Positions 15,245-22,832 of a stretch of DNA of 26,632 nucleotides are shown here, in pieces. The number at the start of each line of letters is the position of its first letter. Position 1 is the first letter of the stretch. A program made the translations under genes and the position numbers. The DNA is from JANDLT01 sp041743485 (lineage in GTDB: Bacteria > Acidobacteriota > Blastocatellia > Pyrinomonadales > Pyrinomonadaceae): assembly GCA_041743485.1 (NCBI GenBank), contig JBGTMR010000056.1, positions 1 to 26,632 on the forward strand, given 5' to 3'. Below the pieces are notes generated by a model, which had not been told where the DNA came from, did no database searches, and saw nothing but the letters and a program-made list of their open reading frames with translations.

Positions 15245-16066
15245 ATGAACATGAACAGGCTCGGCGCAGTATTGTTGATTGCATTCGTCGTGAGCGTGAG
15301 CGGTTACGCACAGGCGCTCACAGTGCAGCGTAGCGCGCCGCCGTCAAAAGCGGAGTTGGCAGAGATTACGGAACGCGGGCGCGAACTCGCCGCATATGAT
15401 ATGGCGGCGTGGCGTGCGACGGATACCGTGCTTGCCCTGCGACCGAAAGAAGGAAGCATCGCACGCTACATCGCACGTCGGACAGAGGCTGGCTGGCGCG
15501 TCGCGTTCGGACGCTTGAGCGACAAAAAGGACAACTTCCTCGTCGCATATGAAGCGGCGCAAGGTGCGAGTCCGCGCGAGTTCACGGCGAAGAAGTACGA
15601 AGAACCGCCAGCCGTAAAGGACTTCTATTTCTTTGCCGCGCGAGCAATTGATACTGCACTGGGAGATTTCAAAGGCGAGCAGCGACCGTACAACGTCGCC
15701 GTGCTGCCGGCGAAGGCTGAAGGGTTATGGGTTTATGTCATCCCGGCGCAGACCGAGGGGGAAGTATTCCCGCTCGGCGGCGACGTGCGGTATCTCATCT
15801 CGAAGGACGGCACGAAAATCGTCGAACGGCGACAACTACATAACACAATCATCGAATTCCGCAAGCCGCCGCAGCTAGAAGAAGCGAAGGTTAGTTTCCA
15901 CACGGCGGTACTCGACGACGTGCCGGAGGACACAGACGTTTTCCATGTGCTGGTACGCACGCCGCGTGTGCCGGAGTTGGTCGCGTCGAAGAAGTACATG
16001 TACCAAATCGCCGTTGACGGTACGATAACTTTTCTCGGCAAAACAGACGACATCATCAACAAGTAA
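15245..16066 (+). CDS. Secreted protein of unknown function
   Basis: I place the start at ATG 15245 (273 residues) because it directly opens a signal peptide (RLGAVLLIAFVVSVSGYAQA) and follows GGAGA. The mature protein has no cysteine and no family motif I recognise. It contains repeated beta-rich segments (WRVAFGRLSDKKDNFLVAYE, LWVYVIPAQTEGEVFPLGGD, VRYLISKDGTKIVERRQLHN) and should sit in the periplasm or be lipid-free exported. An alternative in-frame start exists at 15209, overlapping the dioxygenase end by 16 bp, but it would place residues ahead of the signal peptide. Confidence 0.7.
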   Translation: MNMNRLGAVLLIAFVVSVSGYAQALTVQRSAPPSKAELAEITERGRELAAYDMAAWRATDTVLALRPKEGSIARYIARRTEAGWRVAFGRLSDKKDNFLVAYEAAQGASPREFTAKKYEEPPAVKDFYFFAARAIDTALGDFKGEQRPYNVAVLPAKAEGLWVYVIPAQTEGEVFPLGGDVRYLISKDGTKIVERRQLHNTIIEFRKPPQLEEAKVSFHTAVLDDVPEDTDVFHVLVRTPRVPELVASKKYMYQIAVDGTITFLGKTDDIINK

Positions 16067-16318
16067 ATCTTTCCCTAGAAGGTGGACGTTGTGAAATGTT
16101 GATTCATTCTGTGTGCGATGTTGTTTTTAGTCTCCATGTACGGCGTTGCCGTGAGCGTCGCCCGTAAAAGCGGTAGAGGGCGGAGCCGATCTTGTTATGT
16201 CCAAGTTTTGGAACCTTTCACAGCGAGCGGCGTCTAAATCATTAGCGACTCGATGCAATCTCTAACATGCGTCTCACTGCGCCTTCTAAACTTTGCAGAT
16301 TTGAGTAGGAGTACACAA

Positions 16319-18070
16319 ATGATGAACAAGTTCCTCTCAGGCGTATTTCTGATTAGCCTCTTCACGATCGCGCACGCATCGCCATCAGCGACTTCCTTTT
16401 CAACTCACAGCGAACATATACATGACCACAACCCGACGGTGGCTAACTCATCATCCGCGATGGCGGCGACGACGTGGGCACCGCATGATGTCGTTTGCCC
16501 GATCTGCAAGACGACGAACACTTTCATGCAGCCGATGAGTTATGGCAATTACATCTATGGGTGGTCATCGAAGTATCAATATATCTTCTGGCCCCTGACG
16601 GATAGCCCCGTCCTTTACTCCTGTAAGAAATGTCACCTGACGACGTTCATGTGGGACTTCGAGGAATTGCCGAAAGACAAGTTGCCCGCGCTTGAACGAA
16701 TGTTGAAGGGTGTGCCTTTCACCGGAACATTTGCTAAGTACACCGAAATCCCGATGTCGCAGCGTCTCCTCATCGCCGAACAGGTCTATGCCACGCTCGG
16801 ACAAGACGAAGACGCATGGTGTCGGTTTTACCGTGTCAAAGGTTATCACTTCGCGGAAGAGAAGCGACAGGCGGAAGCCGATGACGCGAGAAGACGGGCT
16901 TTAGGAATAGCGGAAAAACAGTTGACGATGAAAGAGAACGCTGGTCGCAGCAAGGAACTGCTGTTGATAACCGGCGCGATGCGCTACTTCCTCAAAGACG
17001 AGCAGGGCGCACTCAAGAACTTCGATCAGGCGTTGAAGTTGAAGTACGAGGACACCAAGCTTGAGCCCGAGAAAGTCGCCAACCTTGACGCCTACCTCAC
17101 CGGACTCCTTAACGACTATATCGTCAGCATCCGCGACGAACAGAAAGCGCGCACCGAGCCGATCTGGCCGCATCGCACGCTTGAAGATCATGATGCGTGG
17201 ATCGCCGCGATTGCCGCTTCACCGACGAGTCGCCAAATGGTGAGCGGCGACTACGACGGCAAGATCGTCGTGTGGGATGCACAGACCGGAACGAAACAGC
17301 GGACGCTGCCCGAAAGAAACGTCGTGATGGCACTTGCCTTCGCGCCTGACGGCGGAAGTTTCGCAAGCGGCGGATACAACAAGACGGTTGACCTGTGGGA
17401 CTCCCAAACGGGAGAGATGATACGCGAGTTAATCGGACACAAAGAATATGTTTCGGCAATCGCGTTCTCCACGGACGGAGCAATTATTGCGAGCGGCAGT
17501 TGGGACGATACGCTCAAGTTGTGGGACGCGAAGACCGGGCGCGAACTCCGCACCATCAAGCATGATGAATCGGTGTGGGACGTATCGTTCTCGCCGGACG
17601 GGAAGACGATTGCGACCGCCGACTTCAAAGGCGTCATCAGACTTTGGGACGTGAACACGGGTAAGCTACAGCGCACGTTGGCGCAAAAGGAAGGTGATGG
17701 CGTCGTCCTCTTCTCGCCGGATGGGAAGATACTGGCGACGGTTGATAAAGGTGACGCTGTAATCCTGTGGGATGCGATGACGGGAAAGTTGTTGCGGCGT
17801 TTGACCGGAGTCGAGACGCGAGCCATCGCCTTTTCACCTGACAGCGCGAGACTCGTCAGCGCGGGCTGGGATGGGCGCGTCATGTTGTGGGACGTGCAAG
17901 CTGGAAAGTTGCTTGAGACGCTGACGAAGCGGGGCGGACGGATGCGAGCAGTCGCCTTTATGAGCGATGGAGAGATGGTCGTGACCGGCAGCGACGATCA
18001 CACCTTGAGAATCTGGGATGTAAGACCGGGAACTAAGCCGGTGATGCCCGCCACGGTAGTACAAAAATAA
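16319..18070 (+). CDS. Secreted DUF2225-like zinc-ribbon protein with WD40 propeller
   Basis: The start at ATG 16319 (583 residues) follows AGGAG and opens a signal peptide (KFLSGVFLISLFTIAHA). Next comes a four-cysteine metal site: CPICKTTN, then CKKCHLTTF, resembling DUF2225. A helical part follows with TPR-like features (about 140-280: GAMRYFLKDEQGALKNFDQA). The C-terminal half (about 290-575) contains seven WD40-type repeats (for example VSAIAFSTDGAIIASGSWDD and LKLWDAKTGRELRTI), enough for a closed propeller. It is probably a periplasmic scaffold; no enzymatic motif is seen. The 252 bp before it hold no gene I can support. Confidence 0.8.
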   Translation: MMNKFLSGVFLISLFTIAHASPSATSFSTHSEHIHDHNPTVANSSSAMAATTWAPHDVVCPICKTTNTFMQPMSYGNYIYGWSSKYQYIFWPLTDSPVLYSCKKCHLTTFMWDFEELPKDKLPALERMLKGVPFTGTFAKYTEIPMSQRLLIAEQVYATLGQDEDAWCRFYRVKGYHFAEEKRQAEADDARRRALGIAEKQLTMKENAGRSKELLLITGAMRYFLKDEQGALKNFDQALKLKYEDTKLEPEKVANLDAYLTGLLNDYIVSIRDEQKARTEPIWPHRTLEDHDAWIAAIAASPTSRQMVSGDYDGKIVVWDAQTGTKQRTLPERNVVMALAFAPDGGSFASGGYNKTVDLWDSQTGEMIRELIGHKEYVSAIAFSTDGAIIASGSWDDTLKLWDAKTGRELRTIKHDESVWDVSFSPDGKTIATADFKGVIRLWDVNTGKLQRTLAQKEGDGVVLFSPDGKILATVDKGDAVILWDAMTGKLLRRLTGVETRAIAFSPDSARLVSAGWDGRVMLWDVQAGKLLETLTKRGGRMRAVAFMSDGEMVVTGSDDHTLRIWDVRPGTKPVMPATVVQK

Positions 18071-18156
18071 ACCGGTAAGAAGGTCAGAAGTCCAGCACAT
18101 CTTCGCCAGTGCCGTTGCTATCGGAGATGTTGACGCTCCGACGCAACCTCGTCAAC

Positions 18157-18197
18157 AGATGAGTCGGGTAAGGAAGCGACGTTGCCGACGCTCATCT
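18157..18197. terminator. Possible hairpin after the WD40 gene
   Basis: AGATGAGTCGG (18157-18167) can pair with CCGACGCTCATCT (18185-18197) with a two-base bulge, around a 17-base loop. It lies 87 bp beyond the stop of the WD40 gene. No T-run follows. Confidence 0.25.
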
Positions 18198-18260
18198 TAG
18201 ACACTAGAACCTGGGAATGGTTCAACTTGTCAGCGGAATATACACGGCGGGGATTTTGGG

Positions 18261-18569
18261 TCACTGAATAGGCACGTCATCATCCGTGTTTCCAACGCCG
18301 ACCTTTGTTGCATCAAGCAACTTAATGCGCGCAGCAAAAACTTGGTGCAGCTTTTCCAAGTTTGTTCGCAGCCACTCATGTTGTTCGTTCCATCCATTTT
18401 GATCGAGGAAATCAGCATCGCGGCGAGTGTAGATGCGGCACATTCTTTTATCTGGCGGGTTGTACTAAACCAAAGGCGATCCGAACTCCTGTTCTACTTC
18501 AACTCTCTGAGCAAATAGTTGAGCAAAGAAAGATTTTGAGTAGTTATCGTAGGTGATGAGTTCGGCTCT
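18261..18569 (-). pseudogene. Remnant of a DUF4268 domain protein with in-frame amber stop
   Basis: On the minus strand one frame reads RAELITYDNYSKSFFAQLFA, then VEVEQEFGSPLV, a TAG, then YNPPDKRMCRIYTRRDADF. It continues EQHEWLRTNLEKLHQVFAAR to a normal stop at 18261. This is the order of the DUF4268 C-terminal domain, where a tryptophan (TGG) normally precedes the Tyr-x-x-Pro-Asp-Lys stretch, so TGG has become TAG. Upstream the frame remains open for some codons, but the match fades and no start or N-terminal domain remains before the next gene. The domain is often attached to nuclease-like or restriction-associated proteins; its function is unknown. I infer decay by truncation plus the stop. 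Confidence 0.6.
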
Positions 18570-18775
18570 AAGCCCGCTTCCGCTCGCGCCGCCGAAACGA
18601 AATGCAGCCGGTGGAATCGGGCGGCTGATGTCCCAGCATCCACAAAATAAATCGCGCCGCTAACATCCGCTCCGAATAGATACAATCTCGGCGGTCAGCA
18701 AAGATTTCGCTTGAAACGTGGCGCACATCACCTTTACTCTGCATCCGCCCGCACTCCCACCGCGAGGATTTCCTC

Positions 18776-19762
18776 ATGAACCGTTTGCTTGTTTTTGGGT
18801 TGCTGCTTTTCCTCTTCGCGTGTGCGCCGTGCGTGGCACAAACGAACAAACCTGTACTGAGTCCGCCCCCGCTTCCGGCTGCCGAATACAACGCGGGCGC
18901 GTGGCTGGAGTTTTCGTCATCTGCCGGTCGCTTCAAAGTCTTATTTCCCGGTGTACCTACAGAAAAGGTGCAGAGGTTCGAGGCGCAAGGCGCAAGCTAT
19001 GAGTTGCATCTTCATCAACTCAAAACCCTTGCCGAGTATTCCGTGATGTATGCCGACTATCCCGTAGCCGTTGGCAACGCCTCAGTTGCGAAACAAATCC
19101 TCGATAACGGCGCACACGGCGCGGCGGAGAGTGTCAACGCCAAAATCATTAGCATCGAAGAGATTATGATTGACGGGCATCCGGGAAGAATACTGAAAGA
19201 GCGGATGCCGAACGGTAGTTATATGCGGGTGAAGATGGTGCTTGTTGGACAGCGACTGTACCAAGTAGCAATCACGACTCCGAATGATGAAGACCGGGAA
19301 CCCGACGAAGGTGAGTTTTACCGGACGATTGCCGCCAAGTTTCTCGATTCGTTTCGGCTACAGCAAGCAGGTGGAGGGGCGACGAATGTCACAGAGCAAA
19401 CGGCAAATACAAAGGATGCAGTTGTGCTCGGCAGGCGTAATATGAGCGATGAAAGCGGCAAGACGATGCACGGTGACGACATCATTGCACCTGAACGTGT
19501 GCGCGTCGGAAAACGCATCGCGTTCCCTCAGCCCGCTTATCCTAAAGCAGCGCGTGCGGGGCGCGTAACCGGAGCGGTGGTCGTCAACGTCACGGTCGAT
19601 GAGGAAGGTAAGATAGCGACGGCGACGGCGGTTAGCGGACATCCATTGCTGCGCGCCACCGCCGTTGAAGCGGCACGCAATGCGCGCTTTGAGCCGACGC
19701 TTTTAGACGATAAGCCGGTCAAAGTGTCCGGCACACTGACATACAACTTCAGGCTTGAATAA
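18776..19762 (+). CDS. TonB C-terminal-domain periplasmic protein
   Basis: This 328-residue protein has a signal peptide (LLVFGLLLFLFACAPCVAQ) directly after the ATG, which follows GAGGA. Residues about 45-195 form a beta-rich domain (FSSSAGRFKVLFPGVPTEKV, then VMYADYP and GHPGRILKERMPNG) like those of secreted PsbP/DUF1795-type proteins. The last about 85 residues are a TonB_C domain: PQPAYPKAARAGRVTGAVVV, VDEEGKI, then GHPLLRATAVEAARNARFEP. There is no N-terminal membrane anchor beyond the signal and no proline-rich spacer, so it is probably not a working energy transducer. Such proteins are abundant in Acidobacteriota. The Cys in the signal region could make it a lipoprotein. The next gene begins 16 bp on. 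Confidence 0.85.
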   Translation: MNRLLVFGLLLFLFACAPCVAQTNKPVLSPPPLPAAEYNAGAWLEFSSSAGRFKVLFPGVPTEKVQRFEAQGASYELHLHQLKTLAEYSVMYADYPVAVGNASVAKQILDNGAHGAAESVNAKIISIEEIMIDGHPGRILKERMPNGSYMRVKMVLVGQRLYQVAITTPNDEDREPDEGEFYRTIAAKFLDSFRLQQAGGGATNVTEQTANTKDAVVLGRRNMSDESGKTMHGDDIIAPERVRVGKRIAFPQPAYPKAARAGRVTGAVVVNVTVDEEGKIATATAVSGHPLLRATAVEAARNARFEPTLLDDKPVKVSGTLTYNFRLE

Positions 19763-19778
19763 TCGCAAGGCGAGAAGC

Positions 19779-21224
19779 ATGAGGATTCAAATTATGTCGC
19801 TTCGCTCACTCTTCCTGCCGTGTGTCGTGCTCTTGGTCTTCTGCGCCGACAGCGCACAGGCTTGCTCCTGTCTTCCGATTCCATCTCCATATCGTGCTTA
19901 CAGGGAAGCGACCGCCGTATTCGTCGGACAAGTTATCGGATCACGCGACGTGTCTCACGAAGAAGCGATAGAAGATCGTAAGTACACGGTCACCCAACGA
20001 GTCTTTCGCTTTCGCGTCGAAGAAGCACTGAAAGGCGTGCGCGGCAAACACGTCGAGGTCAGCGTCGGCAGAATCGATAGCAGTTGCTACGGCGGTTTTA
20101 CCGCAGGCGAACGCTACCTTGTTTATGCTTACGGCAATTCAGTCTCACCACCATTCGCCGCGTCGCCGTGCAGCCGCACCACAACACTCGCGCACGCCCA
20201 AGCCGACCTTTACCACCTCCGCATGTCGCTCGCCGGTAAACCGGAGCCGCGTCTTTACGGCAGCGTGGTGCGGACGGAGAAAGATTTCAGCCGCGAAAGT
20301 GCCAGCACCGCGACGCCGCTTGCGGGCATACGCATCATCATCGAAAACGATAAACATCGCTTCGTCACAACTACCGATAATCGAGGTTTATACCGATTAG
20401 ACAAGATTCCTGACGGGCAATACAAAGTGCGTCCAGATTTGCCGAAGACTTATATGGCGTATTTTCCAACGGAAGAGGAAGTTACTCTTGATGGTGAGCA
20501 CCGCAACGGCTATGCCTCGTATCAGATAGGATGGAACAACCGCATCAGCGGGCGCGTGGTTGATGCCGAAGGGCAGTCGGTCGCCCGCGCTAAGGTTGCA
20601 CTCCTCCCGGCTGATAAGGCGGGTGAAACACAGACATCGCACGAAGAGCAAACGGATTGCAACGAAGCGGGTGAGTATCAGTTTTATGGCGTCACACCGG
20701 GCAGTTACTTGCTCGCGGCGATAATCAATGCGCCGCCGAGTTTGCAAATAATTAGCCTACGCACGTACTACAGCCGCGTCGGTAATCGCGCGCAAGCGAC
20801 GCCCATCACCCTGACCAAAGGCGAGGAGTTGACGGGTGTTGACATTCACTTGCTTCGCGGGCAACTTGCCCGCTCGATAGAAGGAACGCTTGTGTGGGAA
20901 GACGGAAGTCCGGTGACGGAGAACGGCTTCGTGACGCTTGAAAGCACCGGCACGGTTGACGATGACAAAAATACGAAGTACATGGCGGATGTGCCGGAGA
21001 AAGACGGATGCTTCTCTCTTCAAGGCTTTGAGGGATCAGACTACTGGTTGCACGCTTCGGTCGGCACATTGGGATTGAAGCTAAACAGCGCGACGCAGGA
21101 TTTGTGGGACAGCGGTGTGCAGCGACTCTTCGCCGCGCCGGTGAAGATCAAAGTCGGCGAGGAGAATCAATCGTTGAAGTTGGTGATCAATCTGCCACGA
21201 ACTGTAGAAGCTACGCCCCGTTAG
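19779..21224 (+). CDS. Secreted carboxypeptidase-regulatory-like protein with N-terminal Cys-rich domain
   Basis: I chose ATG 19779 (481 residues), since it opens a signal peptide (SLRSLFLPCVVLLVFCADSA) and follows AAGGCGAG. A TTG at 19755 would overlap the previous gene. After the signal, CSCLPIPSPYRAYREATAVF with later cysteines resembles the netrin/TIMP-like domains of bacterial exported proteins. Two Ig-like carboxypeptidase regulatory domains follow: PLAGIRIIIENDKHRF to GLYRLDKIPDGQYKV, and ISGRVVDAEGQSVARAKV to GEYQFYGVTPGSYLL. Then come further beta-rich repeats. It is probably a surface or periplasmic binding or structural protein. Spacing of 16 bp suggests an operon with the TonB_C gene. 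Confidence 0.82.
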   Translation: MRIQIMSLRSLFLPCVVLLVFCADSAQACSCLPIPSPYRAYREATAVFVGQVIGSRDVSHEEAIEDRKYTVTQRVFRFRVEEALKGVRGKHVEVSVGRIDSSCYGGFTAGERYLVYAYGNSVSPPFAASPCSRTTTLAHAQADLYHLRMSLAGKPEPRLYGSVVRTEKDFSRESASTATPLAGIRIIIENDKHRFVTTTDNRGLYRLDKIPDGQYKVRPDLPKTYMAYFPTEEEVTLDGEHRNGYASYQIGWNNRISGRVVDAEGQSVARAKVALLPADKAGETQTSHEEQTDCNEAGEYQFYGVTPGSYLLAAIINAPPSLQIISLRTYYSRVGNRAQATPITLTKGEELTGVDIHLLRGQLARSIEGTLVWEDGSPVTENGFVTLESTGTVDDDKNTKYMADVPEKDGCFSLQGFEGSDYWLHASVGTLGLKLNSATQDLWDSGVQRLFAAPVKIKVGEENQSLKLVINLPRTVEATPR

Positions 21225-21296
21225 TCCGCGTGACTTGGGCGACGGCTTCCATGAGCTTGTGTTTCGGAAACTGGATTACGAAGTGATGTTCGGGTT

Positions 21297-21503
21297 TTGA
21301 TTCTTTATCATCTGAGTCTCGGCATGTGGATGAGAAACAATTGGGGCTTGTGGGGCGGCTCACGATTGCAACGATATTTTACTGACAGAGGAGTGACGCA
21401 CCCCGAAGAAATGTCTTCTGTTATTTTGTATCACTACTTTGATTGGCTCAAAGGCAATAAAGAGACGTGGAAGGAATGGGAGAACAATCCAAGTCGCAGG
21501 TAA
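21297..21503 (+). CDS. DUF6794-like small protein, start uncertain or truncated
   Basis: This 68-residue frame reads LYHLSLGMWMRNNWGLWGGS, then YFTDRGVTHPEEMSSVIL and YHYFDWLKG. I associate this pattern with DUF6794, a small family of unknown function, but from memory only. Members normally carry another 30-50 residues before this part. Here the frame is open back to a TGA at 21252, with only TTG (21297) or other weak starts and no ribosome site, and the upstream residues do not match. A 5' truncation or frameshift is likely. It converges on the exosortase operon with 19 bp between stops. Confidence 0.5.
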   Translation: MILYHLSLGMWMRNNWGLWGGSRLQRYFTDRGVTHPEEMSSVILYHYFDWLKGNKETWKEWENNPSRR

Positions 21504-21522
21504 GTAGCCTCTGAAATCTTCA

Positions 21523-22059
21523 CTAAAAGGTACGCTCGGCAACGGTAATCGCCCACCACGTCGCGCGCGTTTCGCCGCTTCTTGTCGCCGCCCAGTACCA
21601 TGACGAGGCATCCGTCCAATTGTTGCCCGCTTCGTCGTAAATTCGTTCGCGGACTTTCAGCGTTTCTTTATTGTTCGTCGCCGTAAAACTCGCCCACCGC
21701 GTGCCATCCCGCTCAAAGCGCAAAGGCAACGGGCGTACTTTGTATCCGATACCTTGAAAGCAGTCTGCCGCCGGATGTAATTTGCGCGTCGGCTCTGTCA
21801 CCCATCGGATGATTATTTCGCGCTCGCCGTCGGTGAAGCGTGCGATGCGTCCGGGAAAGTCGCCGCCGAAACGCTGCTCGCGCTCCGACAAGGGAAGTTG
21901 CGTCAGCTTACGTCCCTCGAAGTGCGTCAGCCAACCGGGAAAACCAACTTCTGCACCTCGCGCTTCAATCGAACTGTGCGCGGGTGGAGCAAAGCGCATC
22001 GCCAACGGTGCGAGTCCCGCTAACACACACATGATGAGAAAAACTATGTTGCGTCGCAT
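21523..22059 (-). CDS. EpsI/DUF3485-like exosortase-associated protein
   Basis: This 178-residue protein has one N-terminal membrane segment or signal (NIVFLIMCVLAGLAPLAMRF). It then has a periplasmic domain with FEGRKLTQLPLSEREQRFGG and HPAADCFQGIGYKVRPLPL, the latter in the place of the conserved Cys-containing motif of EpsI/DUF3485 proteins. Those proteins accompany exosortases and are thought to help in processing or export. The start overlaps the exosortase stop by 16 bp, and AGAGGGCG precedes it, so it is the third gene of the operon. The family assignment is inferred from position and motif and is less certain than that of the two genes before it. Confidence 0.6.
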   Translation of the reverse strand: MRRNIVFLIMCVLAGLAPLAMRFAPPAHSSIEARGAEVGFPGWLTHFEGRKLTQLPLSEREQRFGGDFPGRIARFTDGEREIIIRWVTEPTRKLHPAADCFQGIGYKVRPLPLRFERDGTRWASFTATNNKETLKVRERIYDEAGNNWTDASSWYWAATRSGETRATWWAITVAERTF

Positions 22060-22832
22060 CTGCGCCCTCTTTCAATGAAGTTGGTGACAATCAAAATCAG
22101 TATGCCGGTGAAGACGAACATGACGACACCGATTGCTTCGTGTGTCCACGCGGGCAAGGGAAGGATGCCCGCTTCGGTGTAGAACAGCGCGACGGCGCGC
22201 ATGATATTCCCGATGATAATGAGGACAAACGACGCGAGAATCACCACACTCGCTTTCCAGAAACGCAAGCCATAAGCGCAGATGAGCGCACACGCCAAGA
22301 ACAATCCCGTCCACAACATACGCACGCCGCTGCACGGCGCGTCCACCCAGATAAGTTGCCCCATCCAGTTAAGACATGTGCCTTCTTGAACGACGGCGAA
22401 TCCGTTCAAACGCAGCATCGGCGCGGCGACCTTGGCGACCAACACGCGCAACGGATAGCCGCCATAGAATTGCAACGACGGAATGACGGGCAGAGATAAC
22501 AACAATAAGCCGATGATGCCCGGATGCGCGTGCGTCCCGAAGCGAAGACGACTAAGCGTGCATCCGAGAATCGTCATCGCCAAACAAGCACGCGCAAGTG
22601 GAGGCGCGAACGGGTAAGCGCAAACATAAAACAACATCAATATCGCCGGTAAAAGTAGCGAACCGTTAGCATCAACGGAAGCATTTCGTTTGACGATAAA
22701 AAGCACGGCAACGACAAGGGCGAGCAAGCCCCAACGCTCTTCCGAAGACGCCATCAGCCGTGTGATGTACCACTGCCACACCGACCAGAAAGCAGCGATT
22801 TGAAATGCAAGCAGAAGCAGTGAGTTGTTCAT
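22044..22832 (-). CDS. Exosortase (membrane cysteine transpeptidase-like)
   Basis: The start at 22832 (262 residues) overlaps the upstream stop as ATGA; a longer frame to 22880 exists but would overlap by 52 bp. The protein has about eight hydrophobic segments. The three family catalytic residues are present and in order: Cys167 (WVDAPCSGVRMLW), Arg212 (GNIMRAVALF) and His231 (AWTHEAIGVVM). The stretch LQFYGGYPLRVLVAKVAAPM is also typical. Exosortases cleave and re-attach proteins carrying a PEP-CTERM-type tail. The VIT-domain protein translated just before it ends in such a tail, so it is the likely dedicated substrate, as described for exosortase N (XrtN) systems. Whether this is the XrtN subfamily proper needs a profile search. 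Confidence 0.88.
   Translation of the reverse strand: MNNSLLLLAFQIAAFWSVWQWYITRLMASSEERWGLLALVVAVLFIVKRNASVDANGSLLLPAILMLFYVCAYPFAPPLARACLAMTILGCTLSRLRFGTHAHPGIIGLLLLSLPVIPSLQFYGGYPLRVLVAKVAAPMLRLNGFAVVQEGTCLNWMGQLIWVDAPCSGVRMLWTGLFLACALICAYGLRFWKASVVILASFVLIIIGNIMRAVALFYTEAGILPLPAWTHEAIGVVMFVFTGILILIVTNFIERGRRCDAT

Larger units (their letters stand above)
18071..18775. other. 705-bp stretch with only a decayed gene
   Basis: Between the WD40 and TonB_C genes no intact gene is convincing. It holds a possible hairpin (18157-18197) and, on the minus strand, the remains of a DUF4268 gene (18261-18569 and perhaps a little further). From 18570 to 18775 I see nothing except the ribosome site of the next gene. 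Confidence 0.6.

Noticed and set aside
16067..16318. Small RNA or gene upstream of the WD40 protein
   Set aside because: No ribosome site, conserved frame, or clear hairpin and T-run could be supported, apart from the ribosome site of the WD40 gene itself.
18568..18936. Minus-strand frame of 122 codons
   Set aside because: Overlaps the start and signal peptide of the TonB_C gene and shows no family pattern.
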